From Spirochaetales bacterium (GTDB lineage Bacteria; Spirochaetota; Spirochaetia; UBA9216), in NCBI GenBank assembly GCA_016839055.1, contig JAEKNX010000007.1, positions 124,001 to 188,000 on the forward strand: a stretch of DNA of 64,000 nt. The letters are read 5' to 3'. Under the pieces are notes generated by a model. The model did not search any database, was not told where the DNA came from, and saw nothing but the letters and a program-made list of their open reading frames with translations. Positions 35,987-45,068 of this stretch are shown piece after piece (the stretch's first letter is position 1; the number at the start of each line of letters is the position of its first letter). The position numbers and the translations under genes are program-made.

Positions 35987-38815
35987 TCAGGGCAGGCTGA
36001 TTCCAAGAAGCAGAACTGTGTCTTCAAGGCGGATAACTCCGCTTTGAAAGTCATAGACGACTCTCAGTCCCGTCTTAAGCGGGACTATATTATTAAAAAG
36101 GTGAAAATCAGCATAGACTTCAAAGCCGGCAGTCAACATGAGCTCAAGCTCCGGATCGGAGAACATCAGTCCGGGATTATGCAGACCGGCCGCGGCGTCG
36201 CAGAATATATTCATATAGACTCTCGGTATATAGAGAAACCCTCCAAGGCTGAAATCCGGGTAACCCACCGGCAGGCTGTAGTTTAAAGAGGTATTCAGCA
36301 GAAACGGATAGCTAAGGCCAGTTGATGAGATTCCTCTGGGCAGCTTTTGCGGGCTCATGTTTAATAAGCTTGAGTCGATATTGTATTCCGCCTCCAGCTC
36401 GAGGCTAAGGCCATGGTTTTCCAATAATCCCGGCAGATAGAAAACAGCTTCTCCTGATGCGAAATTATATATTCTCGGATTCATGCTGTAATACCATCGG
36501 CCTTTGAGGCTCATTCCTGAGGGCGGCATGATGTCTTTTCTGGCCATCAGCTCGGTATAATGCCAGCTGAGAGTAGAGTTGACAGCCGTCTGAGGTTCGG
36601 AAGTCTCTGTAAGAGATGTTTCCATAAAAAAGACCGACTGAAGCGTCAGATAATGCTCCAGGATTCCTTCCGAGAAATTTAGCGGAAGGGCAGCGCCGCC
36701 GTAGAGGGAGGAGCCCACCATAGAAGCCGGCATAGCTTCCGGAGTATTTAACTCGGCTCCGTAGAGCAAAATTGGAAGAAACCCCGCCCACGCGCCGGCA
36801 AGGCCGGTAACGAATTCACCGTTTTGAGGATCCCATCCGGCATAGATCTGATTAGATGAATAATTAAGAATGTCATCAGCCTGCAGATATAATTTGATTC
36901 CGGTTCCGCTGTTTGTCAGACCCAGGCCGGTGCTGTGGATGTTGAAGATGCCGAAAAACGGTGAATAATCTTCAACCTCATAATCGGCCTTCTTAATTTT
37001 CGCGGCAGAATTGTCAAGCTCCAGAAAACCCGCGAAGGGTTCCTGCTCCGCTATATCGGCAAAATAGTCAACATGAGTATTTATAAGCTCAGAGCCGGGA
37101 CGCCACTTGTCTCTGTCTATCTCTGCCTCAGCCAATGCCCAGCCCCATTGTGTGTAATCAGAAAACAGAATTCTGCTGCCATCTAATACGGGGGAGGCTG
37201 CGCCGAAGGGCGTTGAAACCGCCTCAAATATCTGTTTGCCGGACAATGAAACGGCATTAATCTGGTCAACTCCTGATTTACTTGTTACATAATATATCCA
37301 CCCATCTCCCGCGGCCGGGCCTGCAATGTCCGCCCTTCCTGCCTCGGTCAGCCTGATTTCTCGTCCCATGGGGTACTCTATCAGGTGAAGGGATTTTCGA
37401 TTATCCTGCTGCCTGATGAATATTATTGAAGTTCCGTCTTCGCTCCAGCAGGGCTGCAGGGCTGAGGCGCCGGCGGGTTCGGGGAACCTTTTTTTAAGTT
37501 TGCCTGTCTGCCTGTCTATAATAACTATAGCCGACTCAAGGTCCCGGTTGTACTCAATAGCCGTAATCATGCTGCCGTCCGGGCTCAGAGAGGGGGCGAA
37601 ATAACGGGTTTTATCTGTCAAAAGGCGGTACTCGCCTGTTTCAGGTACAAAGAGCCTGATAACAGACCATGAACTGTTTCCCCACCTGATGTCTTTCTGC
37701 TGTTCACTCCAGCAGAAGGCCGAACCGTTGAATGAAACGTTCCTGTCTGAGGGGTTTATCGTCTTTAGAATCTTGTTGCTGCCGTCAGGCATCAGTTCGA
37801 TAAGCTGGTATTTATGCGCCGAGGATGTCTTGAGGGCTGTGATATTACCTGTGGCCCTGGATGTTCCGAGTGGATAATAACTTGTTACATCATTCTTTTT
37901 CCCTGTTCTGATAATTACCGCGTCGGTTACAGGGGTCTTTTCAAGCTGCTTTCTCCAGAGACCGGTAAGCTCATCCATGCATTCCTCATAGAGTACATCA
38001 ATGTTTTTACCTGTTACATTTTTGACGGCAATGTTTACAATCAACGGAGTGAAGGAGAAGTCCGCCGATATCTCTAATATCCGGTTGAACGCCTCGATGC
38101 CGTATTCTTTCCGAAGGTAGGTGCAGAAGTGGTATCCGGTTACGTACCAGCTTTGAACATTATCATCATAGGAGCCGTAGTTTCCAAGGGCGGATTTGTT
38201 GTAATCGTAGCGGATTCCGCTCAAGAGGTTTGTCCTCAGCCCTCGCTCGAAGTCAGGGAGCCGGCCCCTTCCCGACTCACTCAAGAGGGTTTCGGTAATG
38301 ACAGCGTCTCCTTCCCAGAATAATCTCGGCAGTGCGAAGTGCGACATTCCGCTCCAGCCGTACTCGCCGGTGAGCCAGGATGCTATTTCGGTGAAACCGC
38401 GCTTCATCTTCTCATTCTGGACAATATGCCGCAATTCATGGCTCCAGAGGAAGCTGAGCCAGTCGGTTGTTCCGCTCCAGCCGTCCTGGGGCGGCAGGGT
38501 ATACAGCTGCGCGTGCTTCGGTGCACCGGTGACATATCCGTTCGATGTTAAAAGAGAGTTGTTGAGTATAATCGGCCACTTTGTAACCTCGGTGCCGAGG
38601 CTTGCTTCAACAGGAGGGTAGAGCGAATCAAGCCGGGCTGCTATTGCGTATGCCTTCTGCTGAAGTTCTTCAGGGAAGATGAGAATGCAATTTTCTGTTT
38701 CTATCTGTTTCCACCTGATTTCAGATGGAAACTGGGTGGAGTTTATCGACTGTCCTGAAAGGCCTGACGATGAAACGACGATCAGTAGTACTACGGTAAT
38801 TGTTTTTATATTCAT
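35987..38815 (-). CDS. Secreted HExxH protein with beta-propeller and C-terminal beta-barrel-like region
   Basis: 942 residues with a signal peptide (VVLLIVVSSSGLSGQS). Residues about 30-290 form a gluzincin-like peptidase domain: HELRH at 126-130 and a downstream Glu in FWEGDA (Glu168) give HExxH...E. Residues about 300-590 show TolB/WD40-type propeller blades (RYFAPSLSPDGSMITAIEY, ALQPCWSEDGTSIIFI). The rest, about 610-942, is rich in alternating aromatic strands and looks like an outer-membrane beta-barrel. The protein probably sits in the outer membrane with its peptidase-like and propeller domains in the periplasm or outside. Substrate unknown. It converges on the PreP gene with a 14-bp gap. 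Confidence 0.7.
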   Translation of the reverse strand: MNIKTITVVLLIVVSSSGLSGQSINSTQFPSEIRWKQIETENCILIFPEELQQKAYAIAARLDSLYPPVEASLGTEVTKWPIILNNSLLTSNGYVTGAPKHAQLYTLPPQDGWSGTTDWLSFLWSHELRHIVQNEKMKRGFTEIASWLTGEYGWSGMSHFALPRLFWEGDAVITETLLSESGRGRLPDFERGLRTNLLSGIRYDYNKSALGNYGSYDDNVQSWYVTGYHFCTYLRKEYGIEAFNRILEISADFSFTPLIVNIAVKNVTGKNIDVLYEECMDELTGLWRKQLEKTPVTDAVIIRTGKKNDVTSYYPLGTSRATGNITALKTSSAHKYQLIELMPDGSNKILKTINPSDRNVSFNGSAFCWSEQQKDIRWGNSSWSVIRLFVPETGEYRLLTDKTRYFAPSLSPDGSMITAIEYNRDLESAIVIIDRQTGKLKKRFPEPAGASALQPCWSEDGTSIIFIRQQDNRKSLHLIEYPMGREIRLTEAGRADIAGPAAGDGWIYYVTSKSGVDQINAVSLSGKQIFEAVSTPFGAASPVLDGSRILFSDYTQWGWALAEAEIDRDKWRPGSELINTHVDYFADIAEQEPFAGFLELDNSAAKIKKADYEVEDYSPFFGIFNIHSTGLGLTNSGTGIKLYLQADDILNYSSNQIYAGWDPQNGEFVTGLAGAWAGFLPILLYGAELNTPEAMPASMVGSSLYGGAALPLNFSEGILEHYLTLQSVFFMETSLTETSEPQTAVNSTLSWHYTELMARKDIMPPSGMSLKGRWYYSMNPRIYNFASGEAVFYLPGLLENHGLSLELEAEYNIDSSLLNMSPQKLPRGISSTGLSYPFLLNTSLNYSLPVGYPDFSLGGFLYIPRVYMNIFCDAAAGLHNPGLMFSDPELELMLTAGFEVYADFHLFNNIVPLKTGLRVVYDFQSGVIRLEDTVLLLGISLP

Positions 38816-38826
38816 TAGATCCTGAT

Positions 38827-39915
38827 TTACTCGATTTTTTTCAACAATCCAAGTAAGCCGGAATTCAGCTCAGTAGGATTCATCCTTTCTGCTTTATTGG
38901 TAATATACCAGCTGGGGACATCAATCATCTCCGAATTGAAATACTCGGCCCAATTCTCTGAGACACCCATGGCCGCCGCAAAGGGCAGCAGGCTGAGAAA
39001 GAGGTCAGGTGTTTCCTTTACGGCTTTTTTCACCGAATCGGGATCAGCGTTGAGAAAATAGTTCTTCATGCTCAGTAGGTGTTCATACATATGATAGCCG
39101 TGGGTTGTTCTGGTACTCATCATGTTAAGCACTATGATGATGATGAAGGAAGTTATCATGGCAAGTACGTATCTTATTCCGCTGCTTCCGCCTCCGATAA
39201 TAAAAAATGCGGTGAGCATCGTTCCGAGGGCTACAACCAGAATGAAGATTGTCAGAATGAACTTCCATGATCCGCTTGAGCGAAGCTGGTTGGGTTTGGC
39301 GAGCAGGGCTGAGATGATATAAAGTGAGATCAGCGTAAAGGCGCAGATTCCAATTGTTATTCCTGTTCCATGCCTGAAATCATTTCTAAGTACATACAGC
39401 TCTATAAATATCAGCTTCGCCGCGGGAAGGGTGGCAATGAAGGCCACAACAAGGCTGAAGAGCCGGGTGTCGGCCGAGAAAATCTTTTCCTCTATTTCGG
39501 TTGTGAAATATTTCACAATCTTTCTTTTTGTCAGCCTGATCCGGCTGAGGGAGAAGGGTTTCATTCCGGTCCAGTTGAAGAGGCTGCCGTCGCCGTATTT
39601 GTTGAACATCCGGTCAAACAGGTAAATCTCGTATTTCCTTGCACTATATGGAAGGTCTTTGATTTTTTCGAGGCGGTAGTCTTCGGCCTCGTTTATTCTT
39701 ATGTAGCCTCGCCTGGCCCATGAAATAATCAGGACACCTAGGGCATTGTTTTCGACCCTGCCTTTCAGAATATATCCGACTTCAGACGGAAGGAGTCCTT
39801 CAGGCGGAGCTGTCTCGATTGATGGGAAGACATCCTTATCAATTCCTTTGTAGTACCAAATGATAAAGGGTACTATAATAAAAATTATATTCAGAATTAT
39901 ATCTAACGATTTCAT
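38827..39915 (-). CDS. DUF2207-like membrane protein lacking the N-terminal beta domain
   Basis: 362 residues. One N-terminal helix, then the conserved DUF2207 C-terminal pattern (ETAPPEGLLPSEVGYILKGRVENNALGVLIISWARRGYIRI), two to four central transmembrane helices (about 150-275) and a soluble end with PFAAAMGVSENWAEYF. In other DUF2207 proteins an extracytoplasmic beta domain precedes this part; here it is absent. Function unknown. It is 11 bp upstream of the HExxH surface protein in the same operon. Confidence 0.7.
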   Translation of the reverse strand: MKSLDIILNIIFIIVPFIIWYYKGIDKDVFPSIETAPPEGLLPSEVGYILKGRVENNALGVLIISWARRGYIRINEAEDYRLEKIKDLPYSARKYEIYLFDRMFNKYGDGSLFNWTGMKPFSLSRIRLTKRKIVKYFTTEIEEKIFSADTRLFSLVVAFIATLPAAKLIFIELYVLRNDFRHGTGITIGICAFTLISLYIISALLAKPNQLRSSGSWKFILTIFILVVALGTMLTAFFIIGGGSSGIRYVLAMITSFIIIIVLNMMSTRTTHGYHMYEHLLSMKNYFLNADPDSVKKAVKETPDLFLSLLPFAAAMGVSENWAEYFNSEMIDVPSWYITNKAERMNPTELNSGLLGLLKKIE

Positions 39916-39995
39916 AAGATAACTATATAATATTTTGTTAACATCTCCAAGTATTTTAAACGGCCGAGGGCATCTCCGGCGGCTGTTTATTCCCG

Positions 39996-40025
39996 TTGCC
40001 CGCAGGAAATAAACTATGTTATGCT
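39996..40025 (+). promoter_or_regulatory. Possible leaderless promoter of the second two-component system
   Basis: TTGCCC (39996-40001), 18 bp, TATGCT (40020-40025), then 6 nt to ATG 40032. The only SD-like bases (GAGG) are 2 nt from that ATG, too close to act. A second in-frame ATG at 40041 would give a spacing of 11. Confidence 0.4.
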
Positions 40026-40031
40026 GAGGTT

Positions 40032-40706
40032 ATGAAAGTGATGATTATTGAAGATGATGCTGCCATATCGGATTTTCTGATGAAGGGGCTTCGGGAGGCC
40101 GGGTTTACCGTTGAAAGCTCCGCTACCGGAGAAGAAGGACTAGGCCTGCTGAGCGATGGTGATTTCGATGCCGCGATAATTGATATCATGCTGCCGGGGA
40201 TTGACGGCTTATCGGTCATAGAGCAGCTGCGCGGTTCAGGACATCAGCTGCCGATTCTTATTCTGAGCGCCAGACGGTCGGTTGATGACAGAATAGCCGG
40301 ACTCCAGAAGGGAGGGGATGATTACCTGGTAAAACCCTTCTCTTTTTCGGAACTTCTTGCCCGTCTTCAGGCTCTGCTGCGGAGATCCGGAATCAAGACT
40401 GAGCCCGGTCTGATGGAAGCCCTAGGGGTAAGTCTTGATATCGCCAGCAGAGAGGTTAAACGCGATGGTGTGAAGATTGATCTGAATCCCAAAGAGTTTT
40501 CCCTGTTGGAGTATCTGATCCGGAACCGTGGAATGGTAATGTCAAAGACGATGATAATGGAGCATGTATGGGGATATGATTTTGATCCTCAAACGAATGT
40601 TGTCGATGTTCTCATCTCGAGGCTCCGCAGCAAGATTGACAATGGTACTGAAATGAAATTGATTCACACTATCAGGGGTGTAGGCTATGTTTTCAGGGAG
40701 AAATAA
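40032..40706 (+). CDS. OmpR-family response regulator
   Basis: 224 residues from MKVMIIEDD. Receiver domain with Glu7/Asp8/Asp9, phosphoacceptor Asp51 in AAIIDIMLPGIDG and Lys101 in LVKPFSF; winged-helix effector domain with LNPKEFSLLEYLIRNRG and VVDVLISRLRSKI. It overlaps the following kinase gene by 20 nt. An OmpR-type site is visible before htrA, two genes downstream, making htrA a candidate target. Confidence 0.93.
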   Translation: MKVMIIEDDAAISDFLMKGLREAGFTVESSATGEEGLGLLSDGDFDAAIIDIMLPGIDGLSVIEQLRGSGHQLPILILSARRSVDDRIAGLQKGGDDYLVKPFSFSELLARLQALLRRSGIKTEPGLMEALGVSLDIASREVKRDGVKIDLNPKEFSLLEYLIRNRGMVMSKTMIMEHVWGYDFDPQTNVVDVLISRLRSKIDNGTEMKLIHTIRGVGYVFREK

Positions 40707-42102
40707 CCGATTCAAGGCTGACCTTAAGTTTTCAGTAATATTCGGATCGGTTTTCTGGATTTCGGCTCTGATAATCTATTTATTTGTGTTCATTTACATC
40801 TTCTCTACCTTGAGACAGGAAGCCAGGAGCGGAATTCAGGTCAGACTGCTGGGCTATTGGGCGATAGATCAATCCGGCGGACACGGGGTTTTAAAGGATA
40901 GCATAGATGTCGATGTTCTTCTGTCGGGCGAAGCGCCGTTTTTCGTAAGGATATCCGATGATTTTAATAATACTGTTCTTTTAACGGTACCTGCTAATTG
41001 GGAGAGTTTTGATTTCAGAAAGCTGGAGGAAAAATCGCCTGTCGCCGGAGGCTTCATTACTCTTCGTTCGCCGCAGCTTGATTATGTGCTTGAAGTGGGG
41101 AATATTTCCATTACGGAAAATTATACCCTGCAGGTAGGTATGAGTGATGAAAACCGGCAGCAGATCATGAGTCTGCTTTCAGGCAGTTTAGGAGCCGCCC
41201 TGGTGATATTAGTCGGGGTGAGTTTTATCATAGGCTTTATTGTCTCCCACAGGTTTCTGCTTCCGGTTAGACGGCTTGAGAAGGCTGTCGCGGAGGTGAT
41301 AGAAACCGGCAAGATCGAGAGCCGCATCCAGGAGCGACCGAAGGCCGGAGAGCTGGATCAGCTGATTGTCTCGTTTAACCGGATGCTTTCGAAGATCGAA
41401 GAACTCGTGAAGGGGATGGCCGGAGCCCTGGATACCGTTGCCCATGATCTTCGGACCCCGCTTACCAGGTTCAGGATGGTAGCCGAAAAGGCGCTAAGTA
41501 GGCAGGAGTATTCCGGCATAGAGCCAGCAAAAGAGAGCTACAGGACGGCCTTGGAGCAGGCGGTGATTGAGTCGGATACTGTACTCCGGATGATGACCAT
41601 GCTGATGGATATTTCCGAGGCGGAAACCGGAACATTGAAGCTGAATAAAACAGAGTTCAGCCCGATTGAAAAGATACGGGAGGTCGTAGACGTCTACCTG
41701 CTCATTGCCGAGGATCGAAATATCAGCATTACAATCGAAGAACCAGCATGGACGGGTGTTCTTTCAGCTGATCCTGACCGTTTCAGGCAGGCGGCTGGAA
41801 ACCTGATAGATAACGCCGTGAAGTACGGCAGGGACAATGGTTCGGTTATTATCTCGGTGAGCAGTACCGAGGGTGAACTGACCGTTAGCTTCAGGGATGA
41901 CGGGGAAGGAATTTCTGAAGCTGATCTTCCCGAAATATGGAAAAGACTATACAGGGGGAAATCTTCAAAAGACGGGCTCGGGCTGGGGCTCAGCCTGGTC
42001 AACGCCATTGTGATGGCCCATCAAGGCCGGGTTGAGGTTGAAAGCCGGCTGGAGGAAGGCTCAGTGTTCAGGATGATCTTTCCGCTCAGCCTGCAGTGCT
42101 GA
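40687..42102 (+). CDS. HAMP-containing sensor histidine kinase
   Basis: 471 residues: two transmembrane helices (about 17-41 and 168-188), a periplasmic loop of about 125 residues with no recognised fold, HAMP (about 190-240), H-box TVAHDLRTPLTR (His253), N-box NLIDNAVKYG, G-boxes RDDGEGIS and GLGLGLSLV. Its start lies within the last codons of the regulator, a tight cognate pair. The layout resembles CusS/CpxA-like envelope sensors; the signal is unknown. Confidence 0.92.
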   Translation: MFSGRNNRFKADLKFSVIFGSVFWISALIIYLFVFIYIFSTLRQEARSGIQVRLLGYWAIDQSGGHGVLKDSIDVDVLLSGEAPFFVRISDDFNNTVLLTVPANWESFDFRKLEEKSPVAGGFITLRSPQLDYVLEVGNISITENYTLQVGMSDENRQQIMSLLSGSLGAALVILVGVSFIIGFIVSHRFLLPVRRLEKAVAEVIETGKIESRIQERPKAGELDQLIVSFNRMLSKIEELVKGMAGALDTVAHDLRTPLTRFRMVAEKALSRQEYSGIEPAKESYRTALEQAVIESDTVLRMMTMLMDISEAETGTLKLNKTEFSPIEKIREVVDVYLLIAEDRNISITIEEPAWTGVLSADPDRFRQAAGNLIDNAVKYGRDNGSVIISVSSTEGELTVSFRDDGEGISEADLPEIWKRLYRGKSSKDGLGLGLSLVNAIVMAHQGRVEVESRLEEGSVFRMIFPLSLQC

Positions 42103-42153
42103 ATTTTACCTGCGGCGGATGAAATATTCCAATCTATTACGCTGAACCTGTAT

Positions 42154-42159
42154 TATAAT
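42154..42159 (+). promoter_or_regulatory. Consensus -10 box directly before the DUF1638-hydantoinase gene
   Basis: A perfect TATAAT lies 7 nt before the ATG at 42167; no Shine-Dalgarno sequence is present. No good -35 at 17 bp is seen, so an activator or extended -10 would be needed. It again points to a leaderless start. Confidence 0.4.
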
Positions 42160-42166
42160 CAGAATC

Positions 42167-44974
42167 ATGAACAGAAATATCAAGCTGATCGCCTGCGGAG
42201 TACTGGAAAATGAGCTCCAGGCGGCGGCTGAAGAACTTAATATAAGCATCTCGGCAGACTACCTCGAGGCCGGACTACATGAACAGCCTGACAGGCTGAA
42301 GCGGGAACTTCAGCAGGCTGTAGACCGTGTCACGGCCTGCCCCCCGGAGCAGGGCGGCAGCTGGGACGCAATAGTTATCGGCTACGGTCTCTGCGGCCGG
42401 GGAACTGTCGGGCTGAGAGCCGGAAGCATTCCGCTTATTATTCCGAGGGTTCATGACTGTATCTCACTCTTTCTAGGTTCAAAAGAAATATATAATCGGC
42501 AGTTCAAGCAGAATCCCGGCACTTTTTATATGACAGACGGCTGGTATGAGCATAAAACCCAGCCAATGTCCATAAAGAAGAAGCAAGGCCGCCTCGAAGG
42601 CAACTGGGACATATCGGCAGGCTTCGATGCAATGAAGAAGAAGTACGGCCGGGGGAATGCAGAGGAAATTTATAATTTTCTTAATTCATGGAAACGCAAT
42701 TACAGCAGATCCGTCTACATCGATACCGGAACCGGTGACGGGAGCCTCTATGAATCATATACCCGTGATCTCGCCTCTGAGCTTGGCTGGGATTATGAGA
42801 AAATTGACGGCAGCCCGGAGCTGTTTAACTCGATGCTCACGGCGGGCGTCACTGATGAGAACATCCTCGTAGTGCCCCCGTTTGGGATAACAGCCTATGA
42901 TCCGGTTGCCCGCGGCCTCTACGCCTATAATCCGGAAGCCGGGGCGCCCTCTGTCTGGGACAGATCTCTGCCGGCCGGACGAGAGGTTGATTCGATGGAT
43001 ACTGCCGGCCGCCGGGACGGACTGGGCCTGGGAATTGACGCCGGCGGAACATATACCGATGCGGTGATCTACGATTTTAAGTCAAAGAAGGTTCTATCCA
43101 AGGCAAAGGCGCCTACTACAAAATGGAACTTTACCATCGGCATCACCGAAGCTCTCGGAAAGCTTCCGGCGGAACAATTGTCCATGGTGAGTATAACCGT
43201 GGTTTCAACAACCCTCGCGACAAATGCGATAGTGGAAGGCCGGGGCAGGAAGACAGGTCTGCTTCTGATGCCTCTCGGGAATGTGGCTGAAAAGCAGCTG
43301 CTGCACAGCCCCTGCAGGATTGTCGGCGGCAGACTCAGCATAGGCGGCGAGGAGCTTGAGCCGGTCTCGGAAGAAGAAATAAGACGGGCTGCGCGGGATT
43401 TTATCGATGCAAACGCGATAGAGGCCTTCGCCGTCTCAGGATACGGCAGCACTATTAATCCGGTCCATGAGCTTCAGATAAAGCGGATAATCGAAGACGA
43501 AACAGGGCTCGGTGTATGCTGCGGCCATGAACTCTCTGATACCCTCAATTTCTTTGTCCGGGCGAACACTGCTGTTCTCAATGCCGGGATAATTCCGTTG
43601 ATCGAACAGTTTATCCAGGAACTGGAGAAGGCACTCGATGATTTGGATGTAGAGGGAAGTCTCATGATTGTCCGCGGCGACGGTTCTCTGATGAGCCGGG
43701 CCAAGGCCGTGAGCCACCCGATAGAAACAACCCTGTCCGGGCCTGCCGCGAGCATAGCCGGAGCCAGGTTCTTAAGCGGCTTAAACGATGCGGTGATCAT
43801 CGATGTCGGGGGGACAACCTCGGATATCGGCCTCATTAGCGGCGGAAAGATAAGGCTTGCCTCCGAAGGGGCCCGGGTAGGAAGATGGCATACTCATGTG
43901 AAAGCCGTCGATATGTCCACCCTCGGTGCCGGAGGCGACAGCAGGATTCTCATCGAGAACCATGAGCTGAAGGCCGGCCCCCGCAGGGCGGTCCCCTTTG
44001 CTCAGCTTCCCGGACATGAAGGATGGGAGACAGCGGTCAGCTTCATCGAACAACTTCATACTGATTATTTTTATTCAACCGCCTCGATGGAGATCCTCGC
44101 GCTTACCGGCCGCAAGGCAGGAAGGCCGCTGACCGGCGGAGAAAGCCGGATTGTATCACTGCTCAAGCAGAGGCCGTACTCACTGAAGGAGCTTGCCTCG
44201 GTATTGGCCGGCGGCCTGTGGAACATCCTCGAAGTCTCGGATCTGGAGCATTCGGCAATCGTTCAGCGGTTCAGCCTTACCCCGACTGATCTGTTTACCG
44301 CCTCCGGCTTGACGACGCTCTGGCCGGCGGAACTTCCTCTCCGGATTCTTAGACTCTATGCCGTTATCTGGGGAGAGGAGATGGATGAATTTTCCAATGA
44401 AGTCCTGGAGACTATTTCCGACAACCTGCTACAGACGCTGGTACTCCAGGAACTTGATGTGCCGGGAGAGGATTCGGCCAGGGTAACCGCGGCGCCTGCC
44501 TTTAAGTCGCTGCTTAGAAATATCAAGGAGGGGGGCAGGGCTCTCAGTTTTACTCCTTCTATAAATACTCCCTTGGTAGGGGTGGGAGCCGCCGCCGGAT
44601 GGCTTCTCGAGAAAACCGCAAGACTTCTCGGTGCCGAGCTTGTCCTTCCCGAATACGGAGATGTCGCAAATGCCGTAGGCGCGGTATGCAGCATGGTCAG
44701 AGTCAGCCGGAGTGCTTCGGTAAATCCGACCCCGGGAGGAGGATTCAGCATCGCCGGACTGGATATGCAGGCTGAATTTGATGATTTTCATGAGGCTTGC
44801 GACTGCCTTGAACATTATATTCCTGAAATAATACGGCGTGACGCGAAGGCAGCAGGTACTGACGAAAGGCAGATTTTCTGGAGAGCCGAAAACCGGATGA
44901 CTTCTTTAGGCGACGGAAACACCCTTTTCCTTGGCAGGGATTATACAGTCGAGATAAAAGGGCTGCCGATTTAG
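42167..44974 (+). CDS. DUF1638 domain fused to hydantoinase/oxoprolinase (HyuA-like) ASKHA domain
   Basis: 935 residues. Residues 1 to about 245 are a DUF1638 domain (KLIACGVLENEL, AIVIGYGLCGRGTVGL, PRVHDCISLFLGSKEIY, FYMTDGWYEH) with its three conserved Cys. Residues about 285-935 are a HyuA/oxoprolinase domain: the phosphate loop LGIDAGGTYTDAVIYD, STTLATNAIVEGRGRK and IDVGGTTSDIGLISGG, ending in YGDVANAVGAVCSMV. No HyuB partner lies nearby. HyuA proteins use ATP to open cyclic amides, but ASKHA relatives also include corrinoid activators; given DUF1638's frequent company with corrinoid methyltransferases, an ATP-driven activation role is worth considering (inference). Confidence 0.85.
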   Translation: MNRNIKLIACGVLENELQAAAEELNISISADYLEAGLHEQPDRLKRELQQAVDRVTACPPEQGGSWDAIVIGYGLCGRGTVGLRAGSIPLIIPRVHDCISLFLGSKEIYNRQFKQNPGTFYMTDGWYEHKTQPMSIKKKQGRLEGNWDISAGFDAMKKKYGRGNAEEIYNFLNSWKRNYSRSVYIDTGTGDGSLYESYTRDLASELGWDYEKIDGSPELFNSMLTAGVTDENILVVPPFGITAYDPVARGLYAYNPEAGAPSVWDRSLPAGREVDSMDTAGRRDGLGLGIDAGGTYTDAVIYDFKSKKVLSKAKAPTTKWNFTIGITEALGKLPAEQLSMVSITVVSTTLATNAIVEGRGRKTGLLLMPLGNVAEKQLLHSPCRIVGGRLSIGGEELEPVSEEEIRRAARDFIDANAIEAFAVSGYGSTINPVHELQIKRIIEDETGLGVCCGHELSDTLNFFVRANTAVLNAGIIPLIEQFIQELEKALDDLDVEGSLMIVRGDGSLMSRAKAVSHPIETTLSGPAASIAGARFLSGLNDAVIIDVGGTTSDIGLISGGKIRLASEGARVGRWHTHVKAVDMSTLGAGGDSRILIENHELKAGPRRAVPFAQLPGHEGWETAVSFIEQLHTDYFYSTASMEILALTGRKAGRPLTGGESRIVSLLKQRPYSLKELASVLAGGLWNILEVSDLEHSAIVQRFSLTPTDLFTASGLTTLWPAELPLRILRLYAVIWGEEMDEFSNEVLETISDNLLQTLVLQELDVPGEDSARVTAAPAFKSLLRNIKEGGRALSFTPSINTPLVGVGAAAGWLLEKTARLLGAELVLPEYGDVANAVGAVCSMVRVSRSASVNPTPGGGFSIAGLDMQAEFDDFHEACDCLEHYIPEIIRRDAKAAGTDERQIFWRAENRMTSLGDGNTLFLGRDYTVEIKGLPI

Positions 44975-44981
44975 CCGGTTT

Positions 44982-45035
44982 ATTACAATTTTGTAATGTT
45001 CGTGCAATACTGGTGCAAGGTAAGCTTGTTATATT
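44982..45035 (+). promoter_or_regulatory. htrA promoter with three hexamers phased at 11 bp and an upstream palindrome
   Basis: TTGTAA (44991), GTGCAA (45002) and GTGCAA (45013) start exactly 11 bp apart with 5-bp spacers; the last ends 11 nt before a TATATT -10 box (45030-45035) and replaces a recognisable -35. This is the geometry of PhoB/CpxR-type activator boxes. ATTACAA-TT-TTGTAAT (44982-44997) overlaps the first hexamer. Confidence 0.65.
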
Positions 45036-45068
45036 CTTCAGTGTTAACTAAACGCAGAGGAGTTAATT

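Noticed and set aside
35940..35998. GC-rich inverted repeat between the converging PreP and surface-protein genes as a terminator
   Set aside because: Pairing of CTGCCG with CGGCAG is present but no T tract follows on either strand.
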